The notes: generated from the letters alone by a model not told the origin. DNA of 64,000 nt from an uncultured Hungatella sp. (GCA_910585435.1 CAJUEJ010000010.1:62001-126000), one strand, 5' to 3'; counted from the stretch's first letter, positions 33,865-42,936 are shown. Numbers and translations are program-made.

Positions 33865-34256
33865 GGGACACTCCTTTCTGCGGCAATCAGGGAGGCTGTC
33901 TCCCCCCGGCTGTCAGCCGTCGTAAAATGATAGAGGCCATCGCCTAAAGCCTCTATGGACAGGGAGGAGACTGCTGTAATATCTCTTCCGTCCTTTAAAG
34001 AAAAGGCTGTGCTGTCCTTGACAAACAGCTCCTTTAACATCCCTTCCTGCTCATAGATGTAGGTGGTGCAGGCAGTCCCTTCATAGTCCATGGATATGGA
34101 CAGACAGTCTGTATTTTCAATGGACACAACCTTCAGGGCCCCTTTTGCATCGGTCTGCCGTAGCTTTTCTGAGATATATGCAAGGGCGGCGCTTCTGTGT
34201 GGATGTTCGGGAAAGGGAGGGGCAGGTCGGTCCGGCTCCGGCACTTTAAGGGACAA
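33861..34256 (-). pseudogene. Pilin-like (DUF4860-type) gene missing its N-terminus
   Basis: 131 residues starting from a weak TTG. From HRSAALAYISEKLRQTDAKGA onward the sequence resembles DUF4860-type pilus cluster proteins (LSISMDYEGTACTTYIYEQEGMLKELFV). The membrane helix and leader that should precede are absent, and the sequence ahead of HRSAAL is proline-rich filler. The gene ends by overlapping the chimeric pilin/PilT gene by 4 bases, which is the natural order in a pilus operon. The other side of the breakpoint is the transglutaminase gene on the opposite strand. Confidence 0.68.
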
Positions 34257-35064
34257 TACCCCTCAGGTTCTGACTCCCCAGGCTTCCGGGACTGTGGTAT
34301 ACGGAAATGACTATATAGATATCGATGCCTCCCACACAGAGGAAGGCTATTTTATGGTGAAATATAAGGGGGACAACGAGAAGGTAAAGCTGCGGATGGC
34401 CGGGCCGGGTGGGGAGGAGTACTATTACCTGCTGTCTGATTCCGGAGAATACGAGACATTTCCCCTTCCCTGCGGAAGCGGGGACTACCAGGTTCAGATC
34501 CTGGAAAATATAACAGGGGACAATTATGCCATCGCCTGCTCGGCGGATTTGCAGGTATCTGTCGGGGATGAGCTGCGGCCTTTTCTCTACCCCAACCAGT
34601 ATGTAAATTTCAGCCCGGACAGCCAGGCTGTGGCGAAGGGAAAGGAGCTGGCAGAGAATACATATTCGGAGCTGGATGTGATTACAAATGTATACCACTA
34701 CGTCATCGGGGAGATCACTTACGACGAGGAGAAGGCCCGGAATGTGGCTTACGGATATCTTCCGGTGATTGATGAGACCCTGTCTTCCGGAAAGGGAATC
34801 TGTTTTGACTATGCGGCCCTTATGAGCGCCATGCTCCGCTCTCAGGGAATTCCCACCAAGCTGGAGATCGGGTATGCAGGGGAGGCATATCACGCCTGGA
34901 TCAGCACCTATATCGCCGAGATAGGATGGGTGGACAAGATCATCGAATTTGACGGAACCTCCTGGGTGCTGATGGATCCCACCCTGGGAGCCAACAACGA
35001 CAGGGCGTCGGTGGCTGCCTATATCGGGGACGGATCCAAATATATGGTTAAATATTCTTACTGA
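34090..35064 (+). CDS. Transglutaminase-like protein with its N-terminus replaced
   Basis: The recognisable protein begins at about 34250 (NTPQVLTPQASGTVVYGNDYIDID) and contains the transglutaminase-like core: SSGKGICFDYAALMSAMLRSQGIPT with the nucleophilic Cys, YHAWISTYI with the His, and DGTSWVLMDPTLG with the Asp. Relatives are secreted or lipoproteins with a signal peptide and Cys. Here the frame extends upstream only as antisense of the broken pilin-like gene, giving an unrelated N-terminus without a signal. Catalytic residues are intact, but export is unlikely, so it is probably functionless. The ATG at 34090 is uncertain. Confidence 0.75.
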   Translation: MDMDRQSVFSMDTTFRAPFASVCRSFSEIYARAALLCGCSGKGGAGRSGSGTLRDNTPQVLTPQASGTVVYGNDYIDIDASHTEEGYFMVKYKGDNEKVKLRMAGPGGEEYYYLLSDSGEYETFPLPCGSGDYQVQILENITGDNYAIACSADLQVSVGDELRPFLYPNQYVNFSPDSQAVAKGKELAENTYSELDVITNVYHYVIGEITYDEEKARNVAYGYLPVIDETLSSGKGICFDYAALMSAMLRSQGIPTKLEIGYAGEAYHAWISTYIAEIGWVDKIIEFDGTSWVLMDPTLGANNDRASVAAYIGDGSKYMVKYSY

Positions 35065-35407
35065 CGTGCATCCCCCGGAGGGGTTACAGGCCCCCTTTCA
35101 TTCATGGCGGCGCCTGACGGCAGGCATGGGGATTTAGTGACAGAGTCGGAGCGTTTAACAAATAACCATAAAATATATTAAATATATTTAAATTAAATAA
35201 AAATGGCAGAAAGCCGGATATCTTATGCTTTATAAAGTTTTTATAAAACCAGAGGTAGCCGGTTTTTGTTTTTTTTAAGAACAATCGGTCGACATGTAGA
35301 CTTTTGGATGCCTGGGGGGGATATAATACAACCTGAGAAAATGGAACAGCCATGAAAACATTTTGACTTGTTTTGAAATTTTAAAGTTTTAACATGTGGG
35401 TGTATAT
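35065..35407 (+). other. Gene-free spacer before the capsule regulators
   Basis: About 340 bases without a convincing gene. It holds an AT-rich block (35155-35210), a small hairpin AAACC/GGTTT followed by TTGTTTTTTTT around 35245-35278 that looks like a terminator or attenuator, and a TATAAT at 35322-35327 whose best -35 (TAGACT, 35297) is 19 bases away and weak. The cpsB start at 35408 has no clear ribosome binding site. A conditional terminator ahead of the capsule genes is possible but not shown. Confidence 0.45.
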
Positions 35408-36148
35408 ATGAGTGAGAGAAAAATCATAGATGTGCATGCCCATATTGTTCCGGAGGTGGACGATGGGGCCCGCAGCATAAAGGAGTCCTGTCGTCTATTA
35501 AGTTTGGCCGCAGGCCAGGGAATCAGAGAAGTCATCGCCACGCCTCACAGTTTCAGAGGGAAACGTGTGGAGGAGCTGAAAGCAGTGACAGAACAGATAC
35601 AGAAGGAGATGCGGTATCTGTATCCGGATTTTACCCTGCATCTGGGGCAGGAAAATTTCTACCGCGAGGAGCTGCCTGCCCGCTTAAGGGAGGGGAAGGC
35701 GCTTACCATGACAGACAGCCGGTATGTCCTGGTGGAATTTGATCCTGGGGTTACCTATGACGCCTTATACCGGGGGATCCACACTCTGTCTTCCATCGGA
35801 TACCTTCCGGTTCTGGCCCACGTGGAGCGATACCGGTGCATGCGCCGGGAAGAGAGGATGGAGGAGCTGACAGACAAAGGATGTTTTCTACAGATGAATT
35901 ATAAAGGCCTTCAGGGCAGATGGTATAACAAGAATGTCCGCTGGTGCCGCAGGCAGGTGACAGAAGGCAGGATCCATCTGCTGGGAACGGATATGCACCG
36001 GACTGATTTCAGGCCGCCAGTGATTACAGAGGCTCTGGGGTGGCTGGAAAGCCATGTGGACGGGGAACAGCTGGATGCCATGACCCGTGAAAATCCCTTA
36101 AAGCTTATATGCTACAAGAACAAAGATGAAGTACACCAGGAGAAGTAA
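35408..36148 (+). CDS. cpsB: CpsB/Wzb-type tyrosine-protein phosphatase (PHP family)
   Basis: 246 residues from ATG 35408 (an upstream GTG at 35396 is in frame). Metal-binding PHP motifs are all there: IDVHAHIVPEVDDGA near residue 6, VIATPHSF, LAHVERYR and LGTDMHR. Family members dephosphorylate the tyrosine kinase CpsD in Gram-positive bacteria and so set capsule length or amount. It is followed two and zero bases later by cpsC and cpsD, the standard regulatory cassette at the start of a Wzx/Wzy capsule locus. Confidence 0.9.
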   Translation: MSERKIIDVHAHIVPEVDDGARSIKESCRLLSLAAGQGIREVIATPHSFRGKRVEELKAVTEQIQKEMRYLYPDFTLHLGQENFYREELPARLREGKALTMTDSRYVLVEFDPGVTYDALYRGIHTLSSIGYLPVLAHVERYRCMRREERMEELTDKGCFLQMNYKGLQGRWYNKNVRWCRRQVTEGRIHLLGTDMHRTDFRPPVITEALGWLESHVDGEQLDAMTRENPLKLICYKNKDEVHQEK

Positions 36149-36150
36149 GT

Positions 36151-36951
36151 ATGGAAAAGAAGCGCAACACCAGTACATATAATGACGACGAAATCGATTT
36201 GCTGGAACTGTTTATGGTTCTGAAGCGGAAGCTGTGGCTCATACTTATCATGGCTTTCTTAGGAGGAGGCATAGCAGGGGCATTTAGCAAATTCGTACTG
36301 ATTCCCCAGTACAATTCCAGCGCCATGCTCTACATTCTTTCCAAGGAGACCACCCTTACGTCTCTGGCGGATCTGCAGATAGGAAGCCAGTTAACCAAAG
36401 ATTATACGGTGATCGTAACCAGCCGTCCGGTTCTGGAGGAGGTTATCAGCCGCCTGAATCTGGATATTACATACAAGGAACTGAGAGAAAAAATAACCAT
36501 CGACAATCCGAAAGATACCCGAATCCTTACGCTGACGGTTCAGGATCCGGATCCCATGCTGGCAAAGCTGATCGTGGATCAGGTGGCTGCCACGGCCTCT
36601 GATTACATCGGCGACATCATGGAGATGGTTCCGCCCAAGCTGATTGAAGACGGAGAGGCAGCCGTCTATCCCGTCAGCCCCAACAACAAGAAAAACGCCC
36701 TTTTAGGCGCTGTTGCAGGTGCAGGCCTGATCTGCGGCCTGATTACCATAGGATTTATCTTAAATGACACGGTGCAGACAGAAGAGGACGTGGAGAAATA
36801 TCTGAACCTGACGGTTCTGGCATCCGTGCCGGAGCGGGGAGGAAAGAGCAAAAAGGGAAAGAAGGATAAAAAGAAGGGGTCGGAAAAAGAAAAGTCCGGC
36901 GGCAAATCTCCTGGAAGATCCAGAAAGAAACAGGGGAAGGGAGAGAAATAG
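36151..36951 (+). CDS. cpsC: CpsC/Wzz-type chain-length and kinase adaptor protein
   Basis: 266 residues. Two membrane helices (LWLILIMAFLGGGIAGAF near residue 30 and LLGAVAGAGLICGLITIGF near residue 190) bracket an extracytoplasmic Wzz domain containing SSAMLYILSKET. The cytoplasmic tail is extremely Lys-rich (KKGKKDKKKGSEKEK), about 50 residues, longer and more basic than usual. CpsC activates the cytoplasmic tyrosine kinase CpsD through its C-terminus, so the basic tail may bind the kinase or nucleotide. It is cotranscribed with both neighbours. Confidence 0.9.
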   Translation: MEKKRNTSTYNDDEIDLLELFMVLKRKLWLILIMAFLGGGIAGAFSKFVLIPQYNSSAMLYILSKETTLTSLADLQIGSQLTKDYTVIVTSRPVLEEVISRLNLDITYKELREKITIDNPKDTRILTLTVQDPDPMLAKLIVDQVAATASDYIGDIMEMVPPKLIEDGEAAVYPVSPNNKKNALLGAVAGAGLICGLITIGFILNDTVQTEEDVEKYLNLTVLASVPERGGKSKKGKKDKKKGSEKEKSGGKSPGRSRKKQGKGEK

Positions 36952-37683
36952 ATGAGCAGTCAGGTATTGACCTTAAAGAAAAATGAGGAAGAGGATTACA
37001 ATTTTGAGGAGGCCATAAAAACCCTCCGGACCAACCTTCAGTTCTGCGGAAAAAGCATCCGTGTAGTCATGTTTACCAACTCTCTCCCAGATGCAGGAAA
37101 AAGCGAGATTTCCTTCTGCCTGGCACGGTCTCTGGCCCAGATTGGCAAAAAGACCCTTCTGGTGGATGCGGATATCCGCAAATCCGAGCTGATAACACGC
37201 TGTGAGGCGGAACATGATATCTGCGGCCTGTCCGAGTATTTAAGCGGCCAGAGGACCTACGGAGATATTATCTACCAGACAAGCGAAGAGAATATGGACA
37301 TTATTTTAGCCGGCCCCTATTCTCCCAACCCGGCGGAGCTTCTGGAAGAGGATCTGTTTGAAAAATTATTCCAGGCGGTCAGGATGTCCTATGACTATGT
37401 GATTGTAGACACCCCGCCTATGGCCAAGGTGATAGACGGGGCCATAGCGGCCAGGCAGTGTGACGGGGCGGTGATTGTGATAGAAAGCGGGACGGTCAGC
37501 TACCATCTGGAGCAGAGGACCAAGGAGCAGCTGGAAAAGGCAGGCTGCAGAATCCTGGGAACCGTGCTGAATAAAGTGGATATCCGCAGCAAAGGGTATT
37601 ATGGAAAATACGGGAAGTACGGAAAGTATGGGAAATACGGCAGATACGACGAAGGCTACGGCGCAGAGCGAGGGAAAAAGTAA
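36952..37683 (+). CDS. cpsD: CpsD-type BY-kinase with a Gly-Lys-Tyr repeat tail
   Basis: 243 residues. Walker A variant SLPDAGKSEISFCLA, Walker A-prime LLVDADIRKSE and Walker B YVIVDTPPM identify a bacterial tyrosine kinase. It ends in a Tyr cluster made of repeated GKY units (YYGKYGKYGKYGKYGRY), the site of autophosphorylation in this family; about eight tyrosines are present. The DNA for the tail is a near-tandem 9-base repeat, so its length could vary by slippage. It sits directly behind cpsC, whose tail switches it on. Confidence 0.92.
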   Translation: MSSQVLTLKKNEEEDYNFEEAIKTLRTNLQFCGKSIRVVMFTNSLPDAGKSEISFCLARSLAQIGKKTLLVDADIRKSELITRCEAEHDICGLSEYLSGQRTYGDIIYQTSEENMDIILAGPYSPNPAELLEEDLFEKLFQAVRMSYDYVIVDTPPMAKVIDGAIAARQCDGAVIVIESGTVSYHLEQRTKEQLEKAGCRILGTVLNKVDIRSKGYYGKYGKYGKYGKYGRYDEGYGAERGKK

Positions 37684-37684
37684 A

Positions 37685-37809
37685 CCTGCATGTGCCCGGC
37701 AGTGGACATACCGCCGCACAGAAAAGTCAGGCGGGCACATTGGGCATACCTGAATGGATGCCGCCTAATCGGCGGCGGGGCTTAAAGCAAGCCTGCATGT
37801 GCCCGGCAG
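37685..37809. repeat. 18-bp direct repeat flanking a hairpin in the cpsD-LCP spacer
   Basis: CCTGCATGTGCCCGGCAG occurs at 37685-37702 and 37792-37809, 107 bases apart. Between them is a GCCGCC/GGCGGC hairpin and a TGCCC/GGGCA pair. The second copy lies about 30 bases before the next gene. It could be a footprint of a duplicated or mobile repeat, or regulatory; I see no promoter in it. Confidence 0.65.
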
Positions 37810-37842
37810 CAGGGTTTAAAGTAAGAGGATGAGGTAAGAGAC

Positions 37843-38445
37843 ATGGAGCGGAGCAGGAGACGGAGAAAAAAGTTTATTCTTTTGTTGACGGCAGCAGGAA
37901 TTGTCTGTACAGCCGTATTTGCTTATGTGACAGTTCGCCTTTATGAAAAAAGGAAGGAAACAGAGGCCCTGATTGGGGCAAGAAAGTATGTACAGTCTGA
38001 AGAGAGCCATCGGTTTCAGAGCGAGACCATTGAATATCAGGGGAAGACCTATCGCCGCAACAGCTATGTAAAAGCCATTCTCTGTATGGGGGTGGATCGG
38101 AAGGGAAGCATGCTTGATACCACCACCTATACCTTCGGCGGCAGGCAGACGGCATTTTTGTGATTGCCCAGGACACCACCAGAAATACTATAAAAATCCT
38201 GGTTGTGCCCAGAGATTCTATGACAGAGATTACCATGACTGATTTAAGCGGCAATGTGCTGGGAACCGACATTCAGCACCTGACACTGGCCTATGCCTAC
38301 GGCGACGGGAGTTATTGGAACCGGAGCAGGTGTTGCCGGGGCTGCAGGAGCAGCTGGTGCAGCCGGCGCCGGCGGAGCGAATGCAGCAGGCTCGGGTCTG
38401 GTATCCAAGTTTATCAGATTCCTGAAAGGTCTGGGACGGAAGTAA
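37843..38445 (+). pseudogene. LCP (LytR-CpsA-Psr) family gene, frameshifted and deleted
   Basis: The first frame gives a basic start, one membrane helix and then ILCMGVDRKGSMLD, the start of an LCP domain, and is interrupted at about 38141, where one base is missing from what should read GGQADGIF. The domain resumes as FVIAQDTTRNTIKILVVPRDSMTEI, the LCP phosphate-binding Arg region, but stops at AYAYGDG. It is then joined to a different gene's end: an Ala/Gly-rich tail closing LVSKFIRFLKGLGRK at TAA 38443-38445, back in the first frame. LCP enzymes attach capsule to the wall, so this capsule locus has lost that step here. Confidence 0.85.
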
Positions 38446-38589
38446 CAGAAATCCTTAGGGAGTCTGGCACGAAAAGGTGCCGGATACAGAGTGCAGCGGA
38501 CGGGAAAGCCTCATTGCCGCCTTCGGGCCACGGCCCGGGGAATAAAGTGAGGCATTCCTGCCTCATAAAAGGTATGGTAACAGGCGGTT

Positions 38590-39282
38590 ATGAAAAAAAG
38601 AAATATTGATATGATAAAAGGTTTTGCCATGGTCTTAAGCGCCGGCCTGATACTGGGCTGCGTGACCGGAGTGGTATGGATGGGCGGAGAGGACGTCCAG
38701 GCCGGCCGGGGGACAGACGTGGTCAGCCAGGAGGAGCCGGGACCGGGCGGTGCGGCAGAAGCAGCGGATGACAGCGAAGTTGCTGCCGGACAGGAGATTT
38801 CTGTCAGCGGCGCGGCAGTAGAGAGTCAGACAGCTCCGGAAGGATTAACAAACGAAAAGACGAAAGAAAAAATAGAGAGGAACGAAGACGGCAGGCTGGA
38901 ATTCAGCGTTGCCGGAAACGAGGAAGCGCTGGCAGGGCTTCCAAAAGAAGTTCTTGCCCAGATAGAAGGTATAAATGCAGGAGAACCATTAAGAGATGTA
39001 ATTGATTCCGTGGAACTGGAGGATTGCTATGCTTTGGTTGCCACATACAACATTGTGGCCAGAGATCCGGAAAGCAAGGAAGAAAAGACGGGAAAAGACA
39101 GCCTGACACTGTATATCCCCAATCTGCTGAAGGGATTATCCGATGTATCCGCATTATTTTATGACAAGGCGGAGGGAGAATGGCGGATTATACCGGCAGA
39201 AAAGGTGGACACAGACGCCAAGACCGTGACAGTAACCCTGACCGGTTCCGGGATAATGACTGTTATCTACAGACGGAAGTGA
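38590..39282 (+). CDS. Secreted hypothetical protein of the capsule locus
   Basis: 230 residues with an N-terminal signal-type helix (GFAMVLSAGLILGCVTGVV) and an acidic low-complexity linker (residues 40-95). The C-terminal half, from LAGLPKEVLAQIEGINAGEPL to TVTLTGSGIMTVIYRRK, is a predicted beta-rich domain I do not recognise by name. Similar exported proteins accompany exopolysaccharide genes in Lachnospiraceae. It is followed by the initiating transferase gene with about 110 bases between them. Function unknown. Confidence 0.7.
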   Translation: MKKRNIDMIKGFAMVLSAGLILGCVTGVVWMGGEDVQAGRGTDVVSQEEPGPGGAAEAADDSEVAAGQEISVSGAAVESQTAPEGLTNEKTKEKIERNEDGRLEFSVAGNEEALAGLPKEVLAQIEGINAGEPLRDVIDSVELEDCYALVATYNIVARDPESKEEKTGKDSLTLYIPNLLKGLSDVSALFYDKAEGEWRIIPAEKVDTDAKTVTVTLTGSGIMTVIYRRK

Positions 39283-39393
39283 CATAATGATAAAGATTTG
39301 AATTGGCAGTTTCACAATCGGCATCGTTTTGACTAGTTGGCAAGTGGCACATAGCGGTATGGGCCGGTGTGTATTGTACGAGGGGGAGAGAGT

Positions 39394-40158
39394 ATGTACC
39401 GTAAATCAAGCATTGGATGGGCGAAGCACTTTGATTTTATGCTGCTGGATCTGATATGTCTGCAGGCTGCCTATATCAGTGCGTACTATATATGGCATGC
39501 AGGTAACTCTCCTTTGAACAGTCCCTTGTACCGCAATATGATACTGGTATTTTTCTTCTGTCAGATGTCAATCAGCCTTTTTAACGACAGCTTTAAAAAC
39601 ATTTTAAAGCGAGGATATTTTCAGGAGTTTTCCGCCACATTCCGTCATGTGCTTCTGACGGTTTTGTTGTCAACCCTGTACCTATTCATGACCCAGACGG
39701 CAGGGATGTATTCAAGAACCGTCATGATCATCACGGCAGAAATTTATTTTTTTGCCACTTACATAGTCAGATGCCTGTGGAAGGACTTCCTGAGAAGAAA
39801 AGGGGCAAGTGAAAACGGAACACGGTCCCTGGTAGTGCTGACAACCGAAGAGATGGCAGCCGATGTAATACAGGGATTGAAAAAGAACGATTTCAGCGGA
39901 CTGCGCCTCATAGGCATCGCTCTGATGGAGGAAGGCTCAAAGGCCAAAATCGGAAGCCGGATAGACGGAATCCCAGTGGTGGCTGATGCCGGCACTATCG
40001 TAGATTACGCCTGCCGGGAATGGGTGGATGAGGTACTGTTCTCCCTGCCCAGAGAAGTATCCCTGTCAGAAAAAATCTATGACGAGCTGGTGGAGATGGG
40101 CGTAACCGTCCACCTGCGCATCCTGCGGGCCATGCAGATGGAAGTAAACGGTAAATAG
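39394..40158 (+). pseudogene. Truncated initiating sugar-phosphate transferase (WbaP/CpsE type)
   Basis: ATG 39394 behind GGGGGAGAG. 254 residues contain four membrane helices and the cytoplasmic CoA-binding-like domain (TRSLVVLTTEEMAADVIQGL) that precede the catalytic part in polyisoprenyl-phosphate hexose-1-phosphate transferases. The catalytic C-terminal half (fifth helix, KFRSM region, about 200 residues) is missing: the frame stops at 40158, right at the edge of the IS66 element, and the rest does not reappear beyond it. So repeat-unit synthesis cannot be started by this gene. Confidence 0.85.
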
Positions 40159-40174
40159 TATGTACCTATCCAAA

Positions 40175-40215
40175 ACAGGAGCAAACCTGTATAATACAAA
40201 CAGATTTGCTCCTGT
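40175..40215. terminator. Hairpin at the end of the IS66 transposase gene
   Basis: ACAGGAGCAAA and TTTGCTCCTGT form an 11-bp stem with a 19-base loop. On the minus strand it is followed by TTTTGG, so it is a plausible terminator for tnpC. Confidence 0.6.
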
Positions 40216-40216
40216 C

Positions 40217-41835
40217 TTATTTCACTTCTTCTTTACTGAGCTTTCTGCAGTTCGCGGGAAGGGTCGGTGACCAGGGGAGCAGGCCCTCTAAAAACTTTCG
40301 TTCTGTATCATCCAAATGTTTTGGTATCTCAGTGAGCAGATATTCAAAGTAATCATAGGGCTTCAGATTGTTTGCCTTTGCTGTTTCTGCAATGCTGTAG
40401 ATAATCGCACTGGATTTGGCCCCGGCAACTGTATCAATCATGACCCAATTCTTTTCCCTATACAGAATCCACGGATTGACTGTTCCGCGGCATTATTATC
40501 CATGGGGACTTCCCCATCATCCAGGAATACCTTCAGGTATTTCTCCTGATTAAGTGAATATTGGAAACCTTCCCAGGTCTTACTTTTCTGTGGCACTTTT
40601 GAGAGGTTTTCACGTACCCATGTGAAATAAGCCTCCACCAATGGCCTGACACTCAGCTGGCGGCGGTCCCTGCGCTTATCAGGAGGAAGATCCTTTAGCA
40701 GTTTCTCTTCCCGGTATATCGACTGGATCATGGTTAAGGCAAGATATGCACGGCTGTCCTTCTGCTTTGTTCCTGGCAACGCTTTTACTGCTTCATCATA
40801 TCTGCGCCTTGCATGGGACCAGCATCCTGCGATCTTCAGATCCTCCCGTTCATTTTCGATGGTATGGTAGACCTGATATCCATCTGTTATGCATATACCA
40901 CGGAAATCCTTTAGAAATTTTCTGGGATGGCTGGCATTGCGTGTTTTCTGGTATTCATACAGCACAATCTGGCGGTCTGTATAAATCTGGCCGGTTCGGT
41001 ATACCCACATATAGCTTTTATTTCCGAAAGGGCGGCCATCTTTATTTACCACTACTGGGGTCTCGTCTGCCTGCAGCACATGGTAGCCATACATCTTTTC
41101 ATGCAGATAATCATAGAGGACTGCAAGATAACGGTCTGCACACTGGATCGTCCAGTTTGCCATGTTCTGCCTGGAAATATGCAGTCCATAACGTTCAAAC
41201 TCCTGCTCCTGGCGGTAAAGCGGCACTGCATTGACATATTTCGCATTCATCACGGCCGCTTCCAGAGAAGGTGAAACGAGGCTTCCCTTCAACAAACTCT
41301 GTGGATGGGGGGCTCTGACGATCTCATCTGTCTTTTTTCCGGCATATACCTTTACATGATGCTCTTCCACTTCTACTTTTGCTGGAGTAAAGCCATATCT
41401 GCGATACACTTCGTCTGGAAGCTGCTTAAAGCCTTCTTTCCCAAACCGGGCTTCCAGTTCCTCCTGTGTCATGCAATGTTCAATCACAACGACCGGAAGG
41501 CCCTCCAGATCCTCTTCCCGCTTTCCCTGTTTCTTTTTCGGCCTCCGGCGAGATACAGCTTCGTTCTCTTCGGCGGACTCTTCGGCTGCAACAGCCTCTG
41601 ACTCATTAAAGAATACCACCTTCCCATCGACTTCCATAAAAGAAATCGGATCTTCTGTTTCATGCCTCTCCGTTGATCTGCCAAAACGATGCCTTTTTAA
41701 ATCCGATACCTGTTCTAATACCAGTTGAAGTGTGTGATCCATATTTTCCAGCTGCTCCTGCTGAGACAGAAACAGCTGAATGATCATCTCCTTATCAAGG
41801 CTCTTCAGTTTTTCCTGTGTATATTTGAAAGCCAT
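40217..41835 (-). pseudogene. tnpC: IS66 transposase TnpC, -1 frameshifted
   Basis: Start at 41835 behind AGGAGGA. The first frame (to 40438) covers the N-terminal coiled region, the zinc-binding and DDE parts (QADETPVVV, CITDGYQVYHT, DNNAAEQSIRGFCIGK). The IS66 C-terminal element continues in the next frame (ending 40217) as MIDTVAGAKSSAIIYSIAETAKANNLKPYDYF. The switch is at GGGAAAAG (plus-strand 40451-40458): a -1 shift there, or one more A in the run, restores the full transposase. Either a point deletion or slippage on the A run would explain it. Confidence 0.85.
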
Positions 41836-42111
41836 ACTGCTTCCTCCTGGTATTTTGTATCTCCAGTATACCAGAAATCCGCGATTCTTGCGAATCAGAT
41901 TTTTATCTCTATTCGTCATAATGCCTATGCTTTTGGCAGCGGATCTGCCTTTTATTGGATTGCTTTTTTTACGGCAGCTAAAAATGATCCCGATGTAGAT
42001 ATGAAACCTCTAAGCTGCCTTTCAGACCTATAGATCCGGCTGTATATCGCCAAAGCGTGGGGAATCTCCCAGGCAAAGAAAGTGTCTGAAAATTTCTCTG
42101 TTTTGCACAAA

Positions 42112-42478
42112 TCATCCCATATATTCTGGAGGTTCCACCGGCCTGACGGACTTCTTTGGGGCAATCGTGAGTCCCTCCATTAACCATCGGAATTGCTGCG
42201 GTGTTAAGGAGCGGACCTCCTCCGGGCTGCGCGGCCATTGGAAACGGCTTTCTGATAGTCTCTTATATAATAAGAGCCAGCCATCACCCTCCCATACCAG
42301 TCCTTTGATCCGGTCTGTGCGTCGTCCGCAGAAAAGGTAGAGGGTATCCCGGACATACGGCTGCTTCCCGGTCTGCGATTCAATAAACGCCGCCAGCCGA
42401 TCCATTCCAGAACGTAGATCTGTGTAACCCTGTCGCAAGGAAAATGCGCTGTGCATCCTGGGCCAGACGCCTCATCAT
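42112..42478 (-). pseudogene. tnpB: IS66 accessory protein TnpB, frameshifted
   Basis: The body (from RSGMDRLAAFIESQTGK through LYLFCGRRTDRIKGLVWEGDGWLLLYKRL to the end) is standard IS66 Orf2. The N-terminus reads correctly only in another frame as DAQRIFLATG starting at 42478, so one extra base near 42427 disrupts it. An alternative start at 42456 could give a slightly altered but nearly complete protein. Confidence 0.75.
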
Positions 42479-42672
42479 AACCGCTTCATGACCCGGGGCA
42501 GCTCCAGCAGAGTTTCTGATTGAAAATCCTGTGGTATAAACAGCTTCATTCCCTGGCAGGAGATCATAAATTTGCCATTAAAAGCAGAGGAAGAATACGG
42601 CTGGCAGGAAGGCCTGAGAGGACGGGGGACTTCTGCAAATGCCGCCATGGATTCCAGATTTGCTTTACCCAT
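42475..42672 (-). CDS. tnpA: IS66 accessory protein TnpA, short form
   Basis: 65 residues ending GKFMISCQGMKLFIPQDFQSETLLELPRVMKRL (in pieces), the usual C-terminus of IS66 Orf1, whose full form is about 110 residues with an N-terminal helix-turn-helix. GGAGTG precedes the ATG. The missing DNA-binding part makes function doubtful. It overlaps tnpB by 4 bases. Confidence 0.6.
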   Translation of the reverse strand: MGKANLESMAAFAEVPRPLRPSCQPYSSSAFNGKFMISCQGMKLFIPQDFQSETLLELPRVMKRL

Positions 42673-42825
42673 AAGGGTTCACTCCTTTCGTTGATACTTT
42701 GTTCCAAATATAGCAAATCTGCTCGGCAATTGCACTACATCATTTTTTGAGGCACTTACCATTTTTATGAGAAAATCGCTCAAAAGAAGTATGCTGAAGC
42801 CACTTTACGAAGCAGGCCGAGAAAA

Positions 42826-42936
42826 CTCTTATGGTATCGGCATTGATTTCACAAAGACTGTAGTCGTTAATGATGAGAAGTATGTTGGTGAAGATGCATT
42901 AATCAATAATAAAGAATACATTGAGAACAAGCGGTA
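42826..42936 (+). pseudogene. Fragment of a second type III toxin (CptN/TenpN-like) gene
   Basis: About 100 bases starting at 42826 are nearly identical to 48530-48630 inside the intact toxin gene, encoding SYGIGIDFTKTVVVNDEKY and the following NNKEYIE, then diverge and stop at TAA 42934-42936. Sequence before 42826 does not match. There is no antitoxin repeat or start nearby. It is a relic of a duplicated or second toxin locus beside the IS66 end. Confidence 0.85.

Larger units (their letters stand above)
40159..42768 (-). mobile_element. IS66-family insertion sequence, decayed
   Basis: Carries the three-gene IS66 set on the minus strand (tnpA 42672-42475, tnpB 42478-42112, tnpC 41835-40217). 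tnpB and tnpC are frameshifted and tnpA is short. The right edge on the map is near 42768, where reading inward on the minus strand gives GTAAGTGCCTCAAAAAATG, a typical IS66 end. I could not find a matching inverted copy at the other end (40150-40220), which may be deleted; the left boundary is therefore approximate. Confidence 0.75.
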
